DNA of 64,000 nt, taken from NCBI RefSeq assembly GCF_002234405.1, contig NZ_NMQT01000030.1, positions 1 through 64,000 on the forward strand, in the 5' to 3' direction. Source of the DNA: Amycolatopsis thailandensis. GTDB taxonomy: Bacteria; Actinomycetota; Actinomycetes; Mycobacteriales; Pseudonocardiaceae. Numbering within the stretch: position 1 is the first letter of the stretch; each line of letters begins with the position of its first letter. Both the position numbers and the translations under genes were made by a program. Positions 53,842 through 62,373 of the stretch are shown here, piece by piece. A model generated the notes under the pieces. It ran no database searches. It saw nothing but the letters and a program-made list of their open reading frames with translations, and was not told where the DNA came from.

Positions 53842-55251
53842 ATGACGCGGCCGAGTCTGGGACTCGAGGTGCACCAGAACAAGTTCCTGGCCGAGGGCGG
53901 CCGGACGATGACCGCGATCGTCCGGGTCGTCTCGCGCGGCGGTGCGGCCGCCGCCAGGACGGCCGCCGAGGTCCTGATGATCGACTGTTCCAGCTCGATG
54001 CGCTTCCCCAGCACCAAGATCGGCGAGGCCCGGCGCGCCGCCGCGGCCGCCATCGACGTCCTTCCCGACGGCGTGCGCTTCGCCGTCATCCAGGGCACCG
54101 AGCACGCGAAGGTGATCTATCCGGCCGAGGACGGTCTGGTCGCCGCCTCGGAACGGACCCGCGCGGAGGCCCGCGCCGCGGTCGAGCGGCTCGCGGCGGT
54201 CGGCGGGACCGCGATGGGCGCCTGGCTCACCAAGGCCCGCGACCTCTTCGACCACGAACCCGACGCCGTCCGGCACGCGATCCTCCTCACCGACGGCCGC
54301 AACGATTCGCAGACCAGGGCCGCCTTGATGACCGTGCTGAGCAGCTGCGAAGGCCGGTTCGTCTGCGACGCCCGGGGGATCGGCGACGGCTGGGAACCCG
54401 CCGAACTCACCCAGATCGGCCGGGTGCTGCGCGGGAACGTCGACTCCGTCGTCGACGACGATCAGCTCACCGAGGATTTCCGGCGGCTCGTGGAAAGCGC
54501 GATGACGAAGGTGCTGCCCGAGGTCCGGCTGCGCATCGGCACCATGCCGTTCAGCAGGCTGCGCTCGATCAAGCAGGTGTTCCCGGACGAGTACGTCCTC
54601 ACCGACCGGTGCCGGGAGGTCGCCGTCCGCGAGCTGGAGCTCTCACTCGGCTCGTTCGCGAGCGACGAGACGCGGGACTACCAGCTGATCCTGGATCTCG
54701 ATCCCGGCCTCGAACCCAGCCACGGACAGGACCGTCAGCTCGCGTGGACGGAACTCGTACCCGTTCCCGGAGCCGCGGCAGAGGAGGGCGCGCTGCCCAT
54801 CGCGGGACGGTGGACGCACGACCCGATCCCGCCGACGCTGGTGCACCCGATGGTGTCGAAGTACGCCGCTCAGGCCGATCTCGGTGAGGCGTTGACCGCC
54901 GGCGGCGACGCCTACGCGGCCGGGGACCAGGCCGGGGCCGAACGGTACTGGGGCCGGGCGGTCGCCTTGGCCACCGCCGCGGGTGACGACGAGACGCTCG
55001 GCCGTCTCTCGGGGGTCGTGGAGATCGTCGACGCGGAGAAGGGGACCGTGCGCCTGCGCCCGGACGCGACCCGCAGTCACGCTTTGCACGTCGTCATCCC
55101 GTCGAGGGTTTCGGAAATCGCTCTCCCGCAGGAAGATCGGCCGATGCCCGGAGCGCCACCCCTCGCCTGCGCCTGCTGTCCCGCGCTTTCCCCCGCCGGG
55201 GCGAACTTCTGCGTCGGCTGCGGGGAACCCTTCGGCGAGGCGGTTCCGTGA
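53842..55251 (+). CDS. VWA domain protein with C-terminal zinc ribbon
   Basis: A 469-residue cytoplasmic protein. The VWA domain has the MIDAS DCSSS (Asp48, Ser50, Ser52), a Thr in GGTAMGAWL and LLTDGRND. A beta-sandwich middle and a short TPR-like segment (GGDAYAAGDQAGAERYWGRA) follow. It ends with a zinc ribbon, CACCPA...NFCVGCGEP (Cys443/446/457/460). The ATG has AAGGGGG upstream. VWA proteins of this kind partner Ser/Thr kinases in several bacterial systems, and it may be a kinase substrate or scaffold. It overlaps the next gene by GTGA. Confidence 0.88.
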   Translation: MTRPSLGLEVHQNKFLAEGGRTMTAIVRVVSRGGAAAARTAAEVLMIDCSSSMRFPSTKIGEARRAAAAAIDVLPDGVRFAVIQGTEHAKVIYPAEDGLVAASERTRAEARAAVERLAAVGGTAMGAWLTKARDLFDHEPDAVRHAILLTDGRNDSQTRAALMTVLSSCEGRFVCDARGIGDGWEPAELTQIGRVLRGNVDSVVDDDQLTEDFRRLVESAMTKVLPEVRLRIGTMPFSRLRSIKQVFPDEYVLTDRCREVAVRELELSLGSFASDETRDYQLILDLDPGLEPSHGQDRQLAWTELVPVPGAAAEEGALPIAGRWTHDPIPPTLVHPMVSKYAAQADLGEALTAGGDAYAAGDQAGAERYWGRAVALATAAGDDETLGRLSGVVEIVDAEKGTVRLRPDATRSHALHVVIPSRVSEIALPQEDRPMPGAPPLACACCPALSPAGANFCVGCGEPFGEAVP

Positions 55252-56336
55252 CGCCGACCCGGGTGCGGCTGGTCCGGCTCCGCGCCGCGCTGCTGGCGCT
55301 CACCCTCGCGGTCCTGGTGGCCTCGCTGTGGGCGTTCCACAATGTCCATGACACGGCGGAGACCGTCCGCGACCGGACTTCGCAGGCGGTGCTCGAAGTG
55401 ACCGCGGCCCGGGCCGCGCTGGTGGCCGCCGACGCCGCCGCGGTCGCCAGTTTCGCCTCCGGCGAGGCGAAACTGGCCGGCCCGGGGCAGGAGTACGCGA
55501 ATCAGCTGGCGCTGGCCAGCCAGAGCCTCGCGCGGGTCGCGGAGTTCAATCAGGCGGGGGAGGACGGCGGCAACGCGCTGCAAGTGGTGGAAAGCCAGGT
55601 CGCGGCCTACTCGGGCTCCATCGGGCAAGCCGATGTGCACTTCCGTCAGCCGGACGCCGCCGTGCTGGGCGCTGTCGACCTCTGGCACGCTTCACGGCTG
55701 CTGCACGCTCCCGGCGGGGTCTTGGAGGAACTGGAAACGTTGCAGGGCAGGCAACGTGACGCGCTGGACCGGCAGCTGTCGTCCACCGGGATGAGCCTCG
55801 CGCTGCTCCCGCTGTGGCTCCTGCCGGTGCTGGCCCTCCTGGTGCTGCTGGTGCTCACCCAGCTGTTCCTGAAGAAACGCTTCCGCCGCGTGGTCAACGT
55901 TCCGCTGCTCACGGCGACCGTGCTCGTCGCCGCCATCGGGGCCGCCCTGGTGCTCACCTTGATCAGCCGTGACCGGCTGGACTCGGTCGGCGAGCGGCTC
56001 GACGGCGTGGCCGCGGCGCGGGGCGCGCAGATCCGGGCGGCCGACGACGCCGGTCAGCGACAGCTCGCCGATCTGCTGACCGAGTACTGCGACGAGGAGC
56101 GGGGATGCGGTTTCACGGCCGACGAATTCCGGGAGCGGGCCCGGCGGACCACCACGGTGGAGACGGACAACACGCGGGTGGTCACAGCGGGCGCGAAGGC
56201 GGTGGCGGCCGACGCCTCCGACGCGGCGGAATCCGGCGGACGGGAGTTCCTGATCCCGGCGGGCACCCTGCTCGCGGGCGGACTGATCCTGCTCGGGCTG
56301 CACGCCCGGATCGACGAATACCGGTACCGCCGGTGA
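55248..56336 (+). CDS. Four-TM GlnX-like sensor membrane protein
   Basis: A 362-residue protein with four membrane helices (about residues 12-31, 183-208, 218-240, 332-350). Two extracytoplasmic helical loops are rich in Ala/Gln/Asp. The topology matches the tetraspanning GlnX that links the GlnH binding protein to PknG in mycobacteria. Sequence identity cannot be judged here. Cys-rich YCDEERGCGF lies in the second outer loop and may form a disulfide. Starts at GTG overlapping the VWA stop, and its own stop overlaps the binding-protein GTG. Confidence 0.75.
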   Translation: MTPTRVRLVRLRAALLALTLAVLVASLWAFHNVHDTAETVRDRTSQAVLEVTAARAALVAADAAAVASFASGEAKLAGPGQEYANQLALASQSLARVAEFNQAGEDGGNALQVVESQVAAYSGSIGQADVHFRQPDAAVLGAVDLWHASRLLHAPGGVLEELETLQGRQRDALDRQLSSTGMSLALLPLWLLPVLALLVLLVLTQLFLKKRFRRVVNVPLLTATVLVAAIGAALVLTLISRDRLDSVGERLDGVAAARGAQIRAADDAGQRQLADLLTEYCDEERGCGFTADEFRERARRTTTVETDNTRVVTAGAKAVAADASDAAESGGREFLIPAGTLLAGGLILLGLHARIDEYRYRR

Positions 56337-57622
56337 AACGCCTGCCGGCCATGGTGATGGCGCTGTCTCTGATCGCGGGCGGTTGCTCGGTGTCGGCGCA
56401 GGACGGGCCGGTCGTCGTCCTCGCGTCCTGGAGCGGGGAGGAGGAGACGGCGTTCCGGCAGGTGCTGGAGGCGTTCAAGGCCGACACCGGGATCGGCTAC
56501 CTCTATCAGGGCACCCGGGCCGTCGACCAGGTGCTCGCCTCGGACGTCCAGCGCGGCACGCCGCCGGACGTGGCCGTCCTCCCGAACGCGGGTGTGCTGG
56601 CGAAATACCAGAAGTCGGGTGACCTGCTGCCGCTCGACGACGACCTCTCCGCCGCCGTGAACCGGTCCTTCAGCCCGCAGTGGGTCAGCCTGCAGAAGAT
56701 CGGCACCGAGAAGCTGTACGCGCTCGCGGTGAAGGCCGATCTCAAGAGCCTGATCTGGTACGACCCGGCCCGGCTGACCGGGATCCGCCCGACGACGTTC
56801 GAAGGTCTCCGCGCGTTGTCCGCCGGGCTGACCGCCGCGGGCGGCACGCCCTGGTGCGTCGGGATGGGCGCCCCGCCCACTTCGGGCTGGCCGGGAACGG
56901 ACTGGATCGAGGACATCCTGCTGCATTCGGCGGGGCCCGAGAAGTACCGGCAGTGGGCGTCCGGCGGGCTGGCGTGGACCTCGCCGGAGGTGAAACAGGC
57001 TTGGCTGGACTGGGGTTCCGTCCTTGAACCCGCCTCGATCCGCGGTGGCACCGCGGCCGCGCTGCTGACCGACTTCGGCGACGCGGGCAAGCGGATGTTC
57101 ACCGACCCGCCGGGCTGCGCGCTCGAACACCAGGCGTCGTTCATCATGAGCCGCTATCAGAACTTCAAGCGGCCCGACGGGTCGTTCCCCGAGCCCGGCA
57201 CCGATTTCGACTTCCTCTCCTTCCCCGGCCGCGACGTCTCCGAGGTCGCCGCCGACCTGGCGGGCATGTTCAGGAACACGCCCCAGGCGCGGAAGCTGAT
57301 CGAGTACCTGGCCTCGGAGAAGGCGCAGCGGATCTGGCCGTCGATTCCCCGCGCCAACGCGTTTTCCGCCAATCGGAAGCTCGGCCTCGACGTCTATCCG
57401 GACCAGGTGAGCCGTCGGGTCGCGGAGACGATCACCTCGGCCTCGGCCCTGTGTTTCGACGCCTCCGACCTGATGCCCGCGACGATGACCGGCGCGTTCC
57501 ACCGTGCCGTCCTGGAGTACCTGAGCAACCGTGACCGGCTGGACATCCTGCTGAAACAGCTCGACGACGTGCAGAAGAGCATTCAACAGGGCGAGTGGCT
57601 GAAAATCCCGTGTGGACAGTGA
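56333..57622 (+). CDS. Extracellular solute-binding lipoprotein (GlnH position)
   Basis: A 429-residue lipoprotein with an IAGGC lipobox. The fold is a family-1 type periplasmic binding protein: VVVLASWSGEEETAFRQVLE, PPDVAVLPNAGVLAKY, IWYDPARLTGI, EYLASEKAQRIWPS. Transport permeases are absent, so it most likely presents ligand to the four-TM protein instead of feeding a transporter. The ligand may be a sugar-like compound rather than an amino acid, given the family. The start is fixed by the GTGA overlap and the clean signal peptide VKRLPAMVMALSLIAGG. Confidence 0.85.
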   Translation: MKRLPAMVMALSLIAGGCSVSAQDGPVVVLASWSGEEETAFRQVLEAFKADTGIGYLYQGTRAVDQVLASDVQRGTPPDVAVLPNAGVLAKYQKSGDLLPLDDDLSAAVNRSFSPQWVSLQKIGTEKLYALAVKADLKSLIWYDPARLTGIRPTTFEGLRALSAGLTAAGGTPWCVGMGAPPTSGWPGTDWIEDILLHSAGPEKYRQWASGGLAWTSPEVKQAWLDWGSVLEPASIRGGTAAALLTDFGDAGKRMFTDPPGCALEHQASFIMSRYQNFKRPDGSFPEPGTDFDFLSFPGRDVSEVAADLAGMFRNTPQARKLIEYLASEKAQRIWPSIPRANAFSANRKLGLDVYPDQVSRRVAETITSASALCFDASDLMPATMTGAFHRAVLEYLSNRDRLDILLKQLDDVQKSIQQGEWLKIPCGQ

Positions 57623-57632
57623 AGGAGATCCG

Positions 57633-57959
57633 GTGAACGACCTGGCGCGGTTCCCGCTCGAAGGCGGCGGTTCGGTGATCGTCGAGATCGACCCCGTCCC
57701 CGGCACCTCCCGCGTCTCCCGGCGCGACGACCTGATCGAGGACACCAAAGGATCCTTCGAAGCGGCGCTGGCGAACGTGCGGGACGCGGCCGCGGCGGCG
57801 CTCGACACCTTCCGGTCGATGGCCAAGGGACCGGACGAGGTCGAGCTCAAGTTCGGCGTCAAACTGACCGCCCAGGCGGGCGCGGTGATCGCGAAAACGG
57901 GGCTGGAAGGGAACTTCGAGGTCAAGCTGAAGTGGGTCCGGGAGACCGAAGACGCGTGA
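57633..57959 (+). CDS. Trypsin-co-occurring domain (Trypco1, CU044_2847) protein
   Basis: A 108-residue protein. Landmarks are FPLEGGGSVIVEIDP, SFEAALANVRDAAAAALDTF and PDEVELKFGVKLTAQAGAVIAK, then NFEVKLKWVRE. This is the Trypco1 family, named for its co-occurrence with trypsin-like proteases in predicted bacterial conflict systems. It is thought to be a substrate or adaptor of the protease. AAGGAG precedes the GTG. It closes the operon that starts with the trypsin-like gene. Confidence 0.88.
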   Translation: MNDLARFPLEGGGSVIVEIDPVPGTSRVSRRDDLIEDTKGSFEAALANVRDAAAAALDTFRSMAKGPDEVELKFGVKLTAQAGAVIAKTGLEGNFEVKLKWVRETEDA

Positions 57960-58050
57960 TCAGAGCCGTAACTCGCGTGCTTGGAGCCGGAACACGCGCC
58001 GCACCTTGTGTTCCGCCTTCAAGCACGCGAGTTACGGCCTTGATCACGCG
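57953..58050. terminator. Very long inverted repeat between convergent genes
   Basis: Arms 57953-57995 and 58008-58050 pair at 39 of 43 positions around 12 nt. It covers the stop codon of the Trypco1 gene. A separate 14-bp palindrome, GATCACGCGTGATC, follows at 58063-58076. Both use the CGCGTGATCA word of the repeat at 2525-2641. Confidence 0.85.
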
Positions 58051-58080
58051 AGATCCGGCTTCGATCACGCGTGATCCGCG

Positions 58081-58659
58081 TCAGCGGCCGAGCCCCCGGA
58101 CCAGCACCATCACCGATTCCCGCACGTCGGCCCGGGTCCGCTTCGGCTGGAACACCTGCCAGTCGAGGGCGACCACCAGCATCGTGCCGAACAACCCGGC
58201 CGCCGCCGTCGGGATCTGGACGCCGTCGGGGAGCCGCCCGGCGGCGTCCAGCCGGTGCAGCTGTTCGCGCACGATCGAGATGATCTCCTCGCGCAGCAAC
58301 GTCAGCGTCTCGTGCCACGTTCCGGGCGTGCGCCACATCTCGCTCACCAGGATCTGCGAGAAACCGGGGTATTCGGCGATGAACTCCAGCGCGCCGTCCA
58401 CCTGCGCGGAGATGACGTCCATCGGATCGCCGTCGCCGGTGGCCGCGCGCAGCCGGTCCGCGAGCACGCCGACGCCGTAGCGCAGCAGTGCGTCGACAAG
58501 ACCGTCCTTGCTGCCGAAGTTGTAGTAGACGGTGCCTTTGGCGACTTTCGCCTCGGCCGCGATGTCGTCGACCGTCAGCCCGACGAGGCCGCGGCTGGCG
58601 GACAGCCGCAGGGTCGCCTCGAACAACTTCTGCTTCGTCGCCTCACCCCGGGGACTCAC
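58081..58659 (-). CDS. TetR-family transcriptional regulator
   Basis: A 192-residue regulator with the HTH VGLTVDDIAAEAKVAKGTVYYNF followed by GSKDGLVDALL. The C-terminal ligand domain has the WHETLTLLREEI region. Its GTG overlaps the YhgE stop codon by 4 nt, making it third in the operon. It probably autoregulates through the 32-bp palindrome at 61284-61315. Confidence 0.92.
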   Translation of the reverse strand: MSPRGEATKQKLFEATLRLSASRGLVGLTVDDIAAEAKVAKGTVYYNFGSKDGLVDALLRYGVGVLADRLRAATGDGDPMDVISAQVDGALEFIAEYPGFSQILVSEMWRTPGTWHETLTLLREEIISIVREQLHRLDAAGRLPDGVQIPTAAAGLFGTMLVVALDWQVFQPKRTRADVRESVMVLVRGLGR

Positions 58660-60551
58660 AACGCGAGCTCGGGTTTCAGCGCGGAAACCGTCCAGGTGCG
58701 CCGTTTCCGTGCCGCCAGGGTCGAGACCAGGATGCCGCCGACCAGATACGCCACCAGGACGCCGATGTCACCGAGGATCTCCATCGAGGCGCCACTGTAG
58801 AGCAGGTGCCGGAACCCGTCGATGGCGTAACCCATCGGCAGCACGATGTGCAGCGGGTACAGCGCGTCCGGGATCGTCTGCCAGGGGAACGTGCCGCCCG
58901 CGCTCACCAGCTGTAGCACCAGCAGGACCAGGCCGAGGAACTTCCCGACGGCGCCGAAGAACGAGTTGAGCGCGTGCACCACGGCGGTGAAGGTGAGCGA
59001 CACCAGGACCGCGAACCCGATCGCGCCGAGCGGATGCGCGACGTCGATCCCGACCAGCCAGGTCACCGCGCCGAACAGCACGATCACCTGCGCGATCCCC
59101 AGCAGCGCCGAGGAGAGCCAGCCGCCGAGCGCGACCTTGAACGGCGACGCGCCGGCGGTCAGGGCCCGGGTGGAGAGCGGGCGCAGCAACAGGAACAGCA
59201 CGAACGCACCGATCCAGGTGGCGAGGGAGATGAAGAACGGGGCCAGACCCGCGCCGTAGGTCCCGGCCGAGGCGACGCCGGAGGAGTTGACCGCGACCGG
59301 GTCGGCGATGGTGTTGGCCGTCGCCGCGCGGGTGGGATCGTCCGGGTTCGGGATCTCCTTCAGCCCGGCGGCGAGCCCGTCACGCAGTTTCACCGCGCCG
59401 TCGGCGAGCTCGGTCGTGCCGGAGACGGCGGACTTCTCGCCGTCGTTCAGCTTCGCGGCGCCGTCACGGATCTGCGTCGACGCGTCGGCGGCCTGCGCGA
59501 TCCCGCTGGTGAGCTGCGGGGTGGCCGAGGCCAGCTGGTGCGCGCCGTCGGACACCTGCCGTGCGCCGGAAGCGAGCTGGACGAGCTGGCTGTTCGCGCC
59601 CTGGATCTTCGTGTTCGCCTGGTCGACAGGGGAGCGGAGGGTGTCGAGGCGGCTCAGGATCTCCTGCACCTTCGCCTCGGGGACCTCGGCGGCGCGCAGA
59701 TCCTGCGCGAGCTGGGTGCGGTAGCCGTCGAGTTTGCCCTGGATGTCGCCGGACGCCGTCGCGGCGAGCGAAGCCGCGTCGGAGACCTTCTGGTTCCCGT
59801 CGGCGACCTGACCGGCGCCGTCGGCGAGTTTCTGCGTCTGGGCGGGGAGCTGGGCGGTACTGGATTTCAGGGTGCCGAGTCCGGTCGCGAGCTGGGAGCT
59901 GCCGGAGGCGAGCTGGTTGGCGCCGTCGGCCAGTTGCTGCTGGCCCGTCTTGAGCTTGCCCGCGCCGTCGGCGAGCTGCGAGGCGCCGTTCGCGGCCTCC
60001 TGGATCTTGCCGTAGATCGTGGAGAAACCGACCAGGAACTTGTCCGCCGCCTCGCTGCCGACCTTCTCCGCGATCGTCTTGCGGACCTGTTCGGCCACCT
60101 GCTTCGCGATGGTTCCCGACAGATAGTTGTTGGCGTCGTTGGTGGTCAGCGTGATCGTCGCCTGCTGGGGCTGGAGGTTGCCCGAGGACAGCAGCGCGGT
60201 GGAGAAGTCGCGCGGGATGCCGATGGCGAACGAGTAATTGTCGTTGCGGACGCCCTTGAGGGCTTCCTCCTGCGACACCTCGTGCCACTGGAACGTGCCG
60301 GACTTGACCAGTTCGTCGGTGACCTCGCGGCCGACGTTGCGTTCCGCGCCCGCCGAGTCCTTCGCGCCGGCGTCGGAGGTGAAGACGGCGGCGGGCAGCT
60401 TGTCCAGGCGCGAGTACGGGTCGTAGTTCGCGTAGAGGTAGAAGGACGCGTAGAGCAGCGGCACCAGGACGAGCGCGACCATGGCGAGCTTCGGCAGGGT
60501 GCCGCTGCTCAGCCGGCGCAGCTCGTTGGCGGCGATCCGGACGGGGTTCAT
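58656..60551 (-). CDS. YhgE/Pip-type membrane protein (ABC-2-like)
   Basis: A 631-residue protein. After one N-terminal helix (about 22-43) a large outer region contains repeated heptad-like units (ASQLADGAGKLKTG, NQLASGSSQLATG, KLADGAGQVADGN). Five or six C-terminal helices form an ABC-2-type permease (FFISLATWIGAFVLFLLL; FSGAVGKFLG-like FFGAVGKFLGLVLL). YhgE/Pip proteins act in export or as envelope components, and related ones belong to ESX/phage receptor systems. The ATG at 60551 overlaps the ATPase gene stop. Confidence 0.9.
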   Translation of the reverse strand: MNPVRIAANELRRLSSGTLPKLAMVALVLVPLLYASFYLYANYDPYSRLDKLPAAVFTSDAGAKDSAGAERNVGREVTDELVKSGTFQWHEVSQEEALKGVRNDNYSFAIGIPRDFSTALLSSGNLQPQQATITLTTNDANNYLSGTIAKQVAEQVRKTIAEKVGSEAADKFLVGFSTIYGKIQEAANGASQLADGAGKLKTGQQQLADGANQLASGSSQLATGLGTLKSSTAQLPAQTQKLADGAGQVADGNQKVSDAASLAATASGDIQGKLDGYRTQLAQDLRAAEVPEAKVQEILSRLDTLRSPVDQANTKIQGANSQLVQLASGARQVSDGAHQLASATPQLTSGIAQAADASTQIRDGAAKLNDGEKSAVSGTTELADGAVKLRDGLAAGLKEIPNPDDPTRAATANTIADPVAVNSSGVASAGTYGAGLAPFFISLATWIGAFVLFLLLRPLSTRALTAGASPFKVALGGWLSSALLGIAQVIVLFGAVTWLVGIDVAHPLGAIGFAVLVSLTFTAVVHALNSFFGAVGKFLGLVLLVLQLVSAGGTFPWQTIPDALYPLHIVLPMGYAIDGFRHLLYSGASMEILGDIGVLVAYLVGGILVSTLAARKRRTWTVSALKPELAL

Positions 60552-61255
60552 TCCTGGTCTCCTGAAGTCTTCTCGGTGTCGTCCGCCACGGTCGCTTCCA
60601 GCGTCGTCTCCGCCGGGGTTTCGACGGGTGCGCAGCGCACGGGATCGGGCTGGTCGAGAGCGCCGCACAGGGCGGGCTTCTCCGGCAGGGCCGAAACCGG
60701 GGTGGTGGCGGTGAGCACGATGACGGCGAGGCCGCGCTCGGCGTACTCGCGGGCGAGCCGCGCCCAGCTGTCGACGTCGCTGGTGTGCCTGTCCGGGGTG
60801 TCGAGCACGAGGACGCCGACTCCCTTGCGGCTCGCGGCGAGCGCGGTCAGCAGCCTGGTGCGCGTCACCGGTTCGAGGTTCTCGAAGCGGGTGGTGGCGA
60901 AGGCGGCGGCGTCGTGCTCGGCCAGCCAGCTCGTCACCGCGGCCTTGTTCGCCGGGCGTTTCGCCAGTTCGAGTTCCTCCCCGACGACGACCTGCAGCGT
61001 CAACGCGCCGTCCGGTTCGCTCACGCCGGGGGAGTCGACGACGGCGATGACCTTCCGCGGGTCACCGCCCTCGACGGTCACCGTCCCGGTGGCGGGCTTC
61101 AATCTGCCGGCCAGCGCCAGCCCGAAGGCCGTGACGCCGACCCCCGGCTCGCCGTGCACGATCGCCAGCTCACCACCCGAAACGGTGAGCGAAGTAGGCG
61201 ACAGCAACGTGCCGTGGGGTCCGGTCACGGACACCCTGTCGGCTTGAACCCGCAC
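60548..61255 (-). CDS. Degenerate ABC ATPase partner of YhgE
   Basis: A 235-residue ABC-type protein. The Walker A position reads HGEPGVGVTAFG: the essential Lys is replaced by Val. The Walker B position reads VLVLDTPDRH, with Thr instead of the catalytic Glu. No LSGGQ signature can be found. It is therefore probably unable to hydrolyse ATP, yet it keeps the operon place of the ATPase. GTG start, 28 bases after the TetR operator. The C-terminal tail is acidic and unrelated to known domains. Confidence 0.82.
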   Translation of the reverse strand: MRVQADRVSVTGPHGTLLSPTSLTVSGGELAIVHGEPGVGVTAFGLALAGRLKPATGTVTVEGGDPRKVIAVVDSPGVSEPDGALTLQVVVGEELELAKRPANKAAVTSWLAEHDAAAFATTRFENLEPVTRTRLLTALAASRKGVGVLVLDTPDRHTSDVDSWARLAREYAERGLAVIVLTATTPVSALPEKPALCGALDQPDPVRCAPVETPAETTLEATVADDTEKTSGDQE

Positions 61256-61283
61256 GAAGAACTCCCAGGTCGGCGACTCGTGG

Positions 61284-61315
61284 AACTTTTAAACTGACTG
61301 GTCAGTTCAAAAGTT
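61284..61315. promoter_or_regulatory. 32-bp TetR operator palindrome
   Basis: A nearly perfect palindrome centred on ACTGACTGGTCAGT with flanks AACTTTT/AAAAGTT (one mismatch). AACTGAC-TG-GTCAGTT is a common TetR-family multidrug-type site. It lies 28 bases before the ATPase GTG and surely overlaps the promoter. Confidence 0.8.
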
Positions 61316-61411
61316 AGCCCTGACCTGGGAGGTGCACAACCGTGGGGGGCCCACGTCACACGCAAGAGTGACGAAACCTCCGCAAACCGGACGGCTGACT
61401 GCGCATTTCGG

Positions 61412-62341
61412 CTAACGCAGGGCGGAAGCCGGGTGGACCTCCCAGGACGTCCACAGTGGACGATAGCCCTGCCGGTGCCAGAACACCGAAGAGAGCGGGT
61501 TGGTCGGGTTATAGTAGAGATACGTGCCGTCCGCGCCGTCCGCGGAGAACTCCTTGTGCACCACGGACATCAGGGTCCGGCCGAGTCCGCTCCCGCGCAG
61601 GCCCGGCACGGTGACGACGTTGTTGACGTAGCCCCAGCGGCCGTGGGGGAGCAGTTCGGCCTCGGCCGACCCCGGTGACGAGGTGATCCAGGCGGCGTGC
61701 GCGAACGCGGCGACGCGGGCGTCCCGTTCGGCCAGCCACAGCAGCGGTGCGTCCTTGTCGAGGGCGCGCTCCAGCGCCGGGGCCAGCAGTTCGGCGGCGT
61801 TCGGGCGATGCCTGGTGGCGACCTGGCCGATGTAGTCGTGGGTCGAGACGGCCATCGCGAGCACGTCGTCGAAATCGTCCCGCCGGGCCCGGCGGACGCA
61901 TACGCCGTCGGCGGCCGGTTCGTCGTGGTGGCGTCCGGTGCGCACGGCGAGCGCCGACATCGGCACCAGTCCGTGGTCGAGGAAGGCGCGGATCGCCTCG
62001 GCGTCCCGGCTCGGCCAGTTCACCACGCAGGACGAATCCTCACCGGGTGATTCGGCGTCCATCCACGTCCGCCACGCGCGCAGCAACACGTCCATACCCT
62101 CGGTGCCGGTGGTCCCGATGTACGGGAACAGCTGGCGCACGTCGGCGGCCGACCAGAGCAGGGGCACGTCGTCCGGACCGTGTAATTGGCGCTGGACGAC
62201 GCCGGTGACCTGGACGCCCGACGCGGTCGCGGCGTCCACGCGCTCGCCGACGACCGGGGGCGGCGCCGCTTCGGGCAGCAGCCTGTCGATCGTCGCGAAC
62301 CGTGCGCGGTGCGCGTCGAACAACGTCTTCTCGATTTCCAT
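61412..62341 (-). CDS. GNAT acetyltransferase-like protein, copy A
   Basis: A 309-residue two-part protein. The N-terminal half is a degenerate GNAT-like domain with SSCVVNWPSRDAEAIRAFLDHG. The C-terminal half is a GNAT domain with the acetyl-CoA loop VPGLRGSGLGRTLM and the ending YYNPTNPLSSVFWHRQGYRP. The ATG at 62341 has a GGGGA-type site. It is closely related to the next gene (same block order and C-terminus), so a tandem duplication is likely. Substrate unknown. Confidence 0.88.
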   Translation of the reverse strand: MEIEKTLFDAHRARFATIDRLLPEAAPPPVVGERVDAATASGVQVTGVVQRQLHGPDDVPLLWSAADVRQLFPYIGTTGTEGMDVLLRAWRTWMDAESPGEDSSCVVNWPSRDAEAIRAFLDHGLVPMSALAVRTGRHHDEPAADGVCVRRARRDDFDDVLAMAVSTHDYIGQVATRHRPNAAELLAPALERALDKDAPLLWLAERDARVAAFAHAAWITSSPGSAEAELLPHGRWGYVNNVVTVPGLRGSGLGRTLMSVVHKEFSADGADGTYLYYNPTNPLSSVFWHRQGYRPLWTSWEVHPASALR

Positions 62342-62373
62342 TCCGTCCCCAGGGTCGGCCGCGCCCGTCACCG

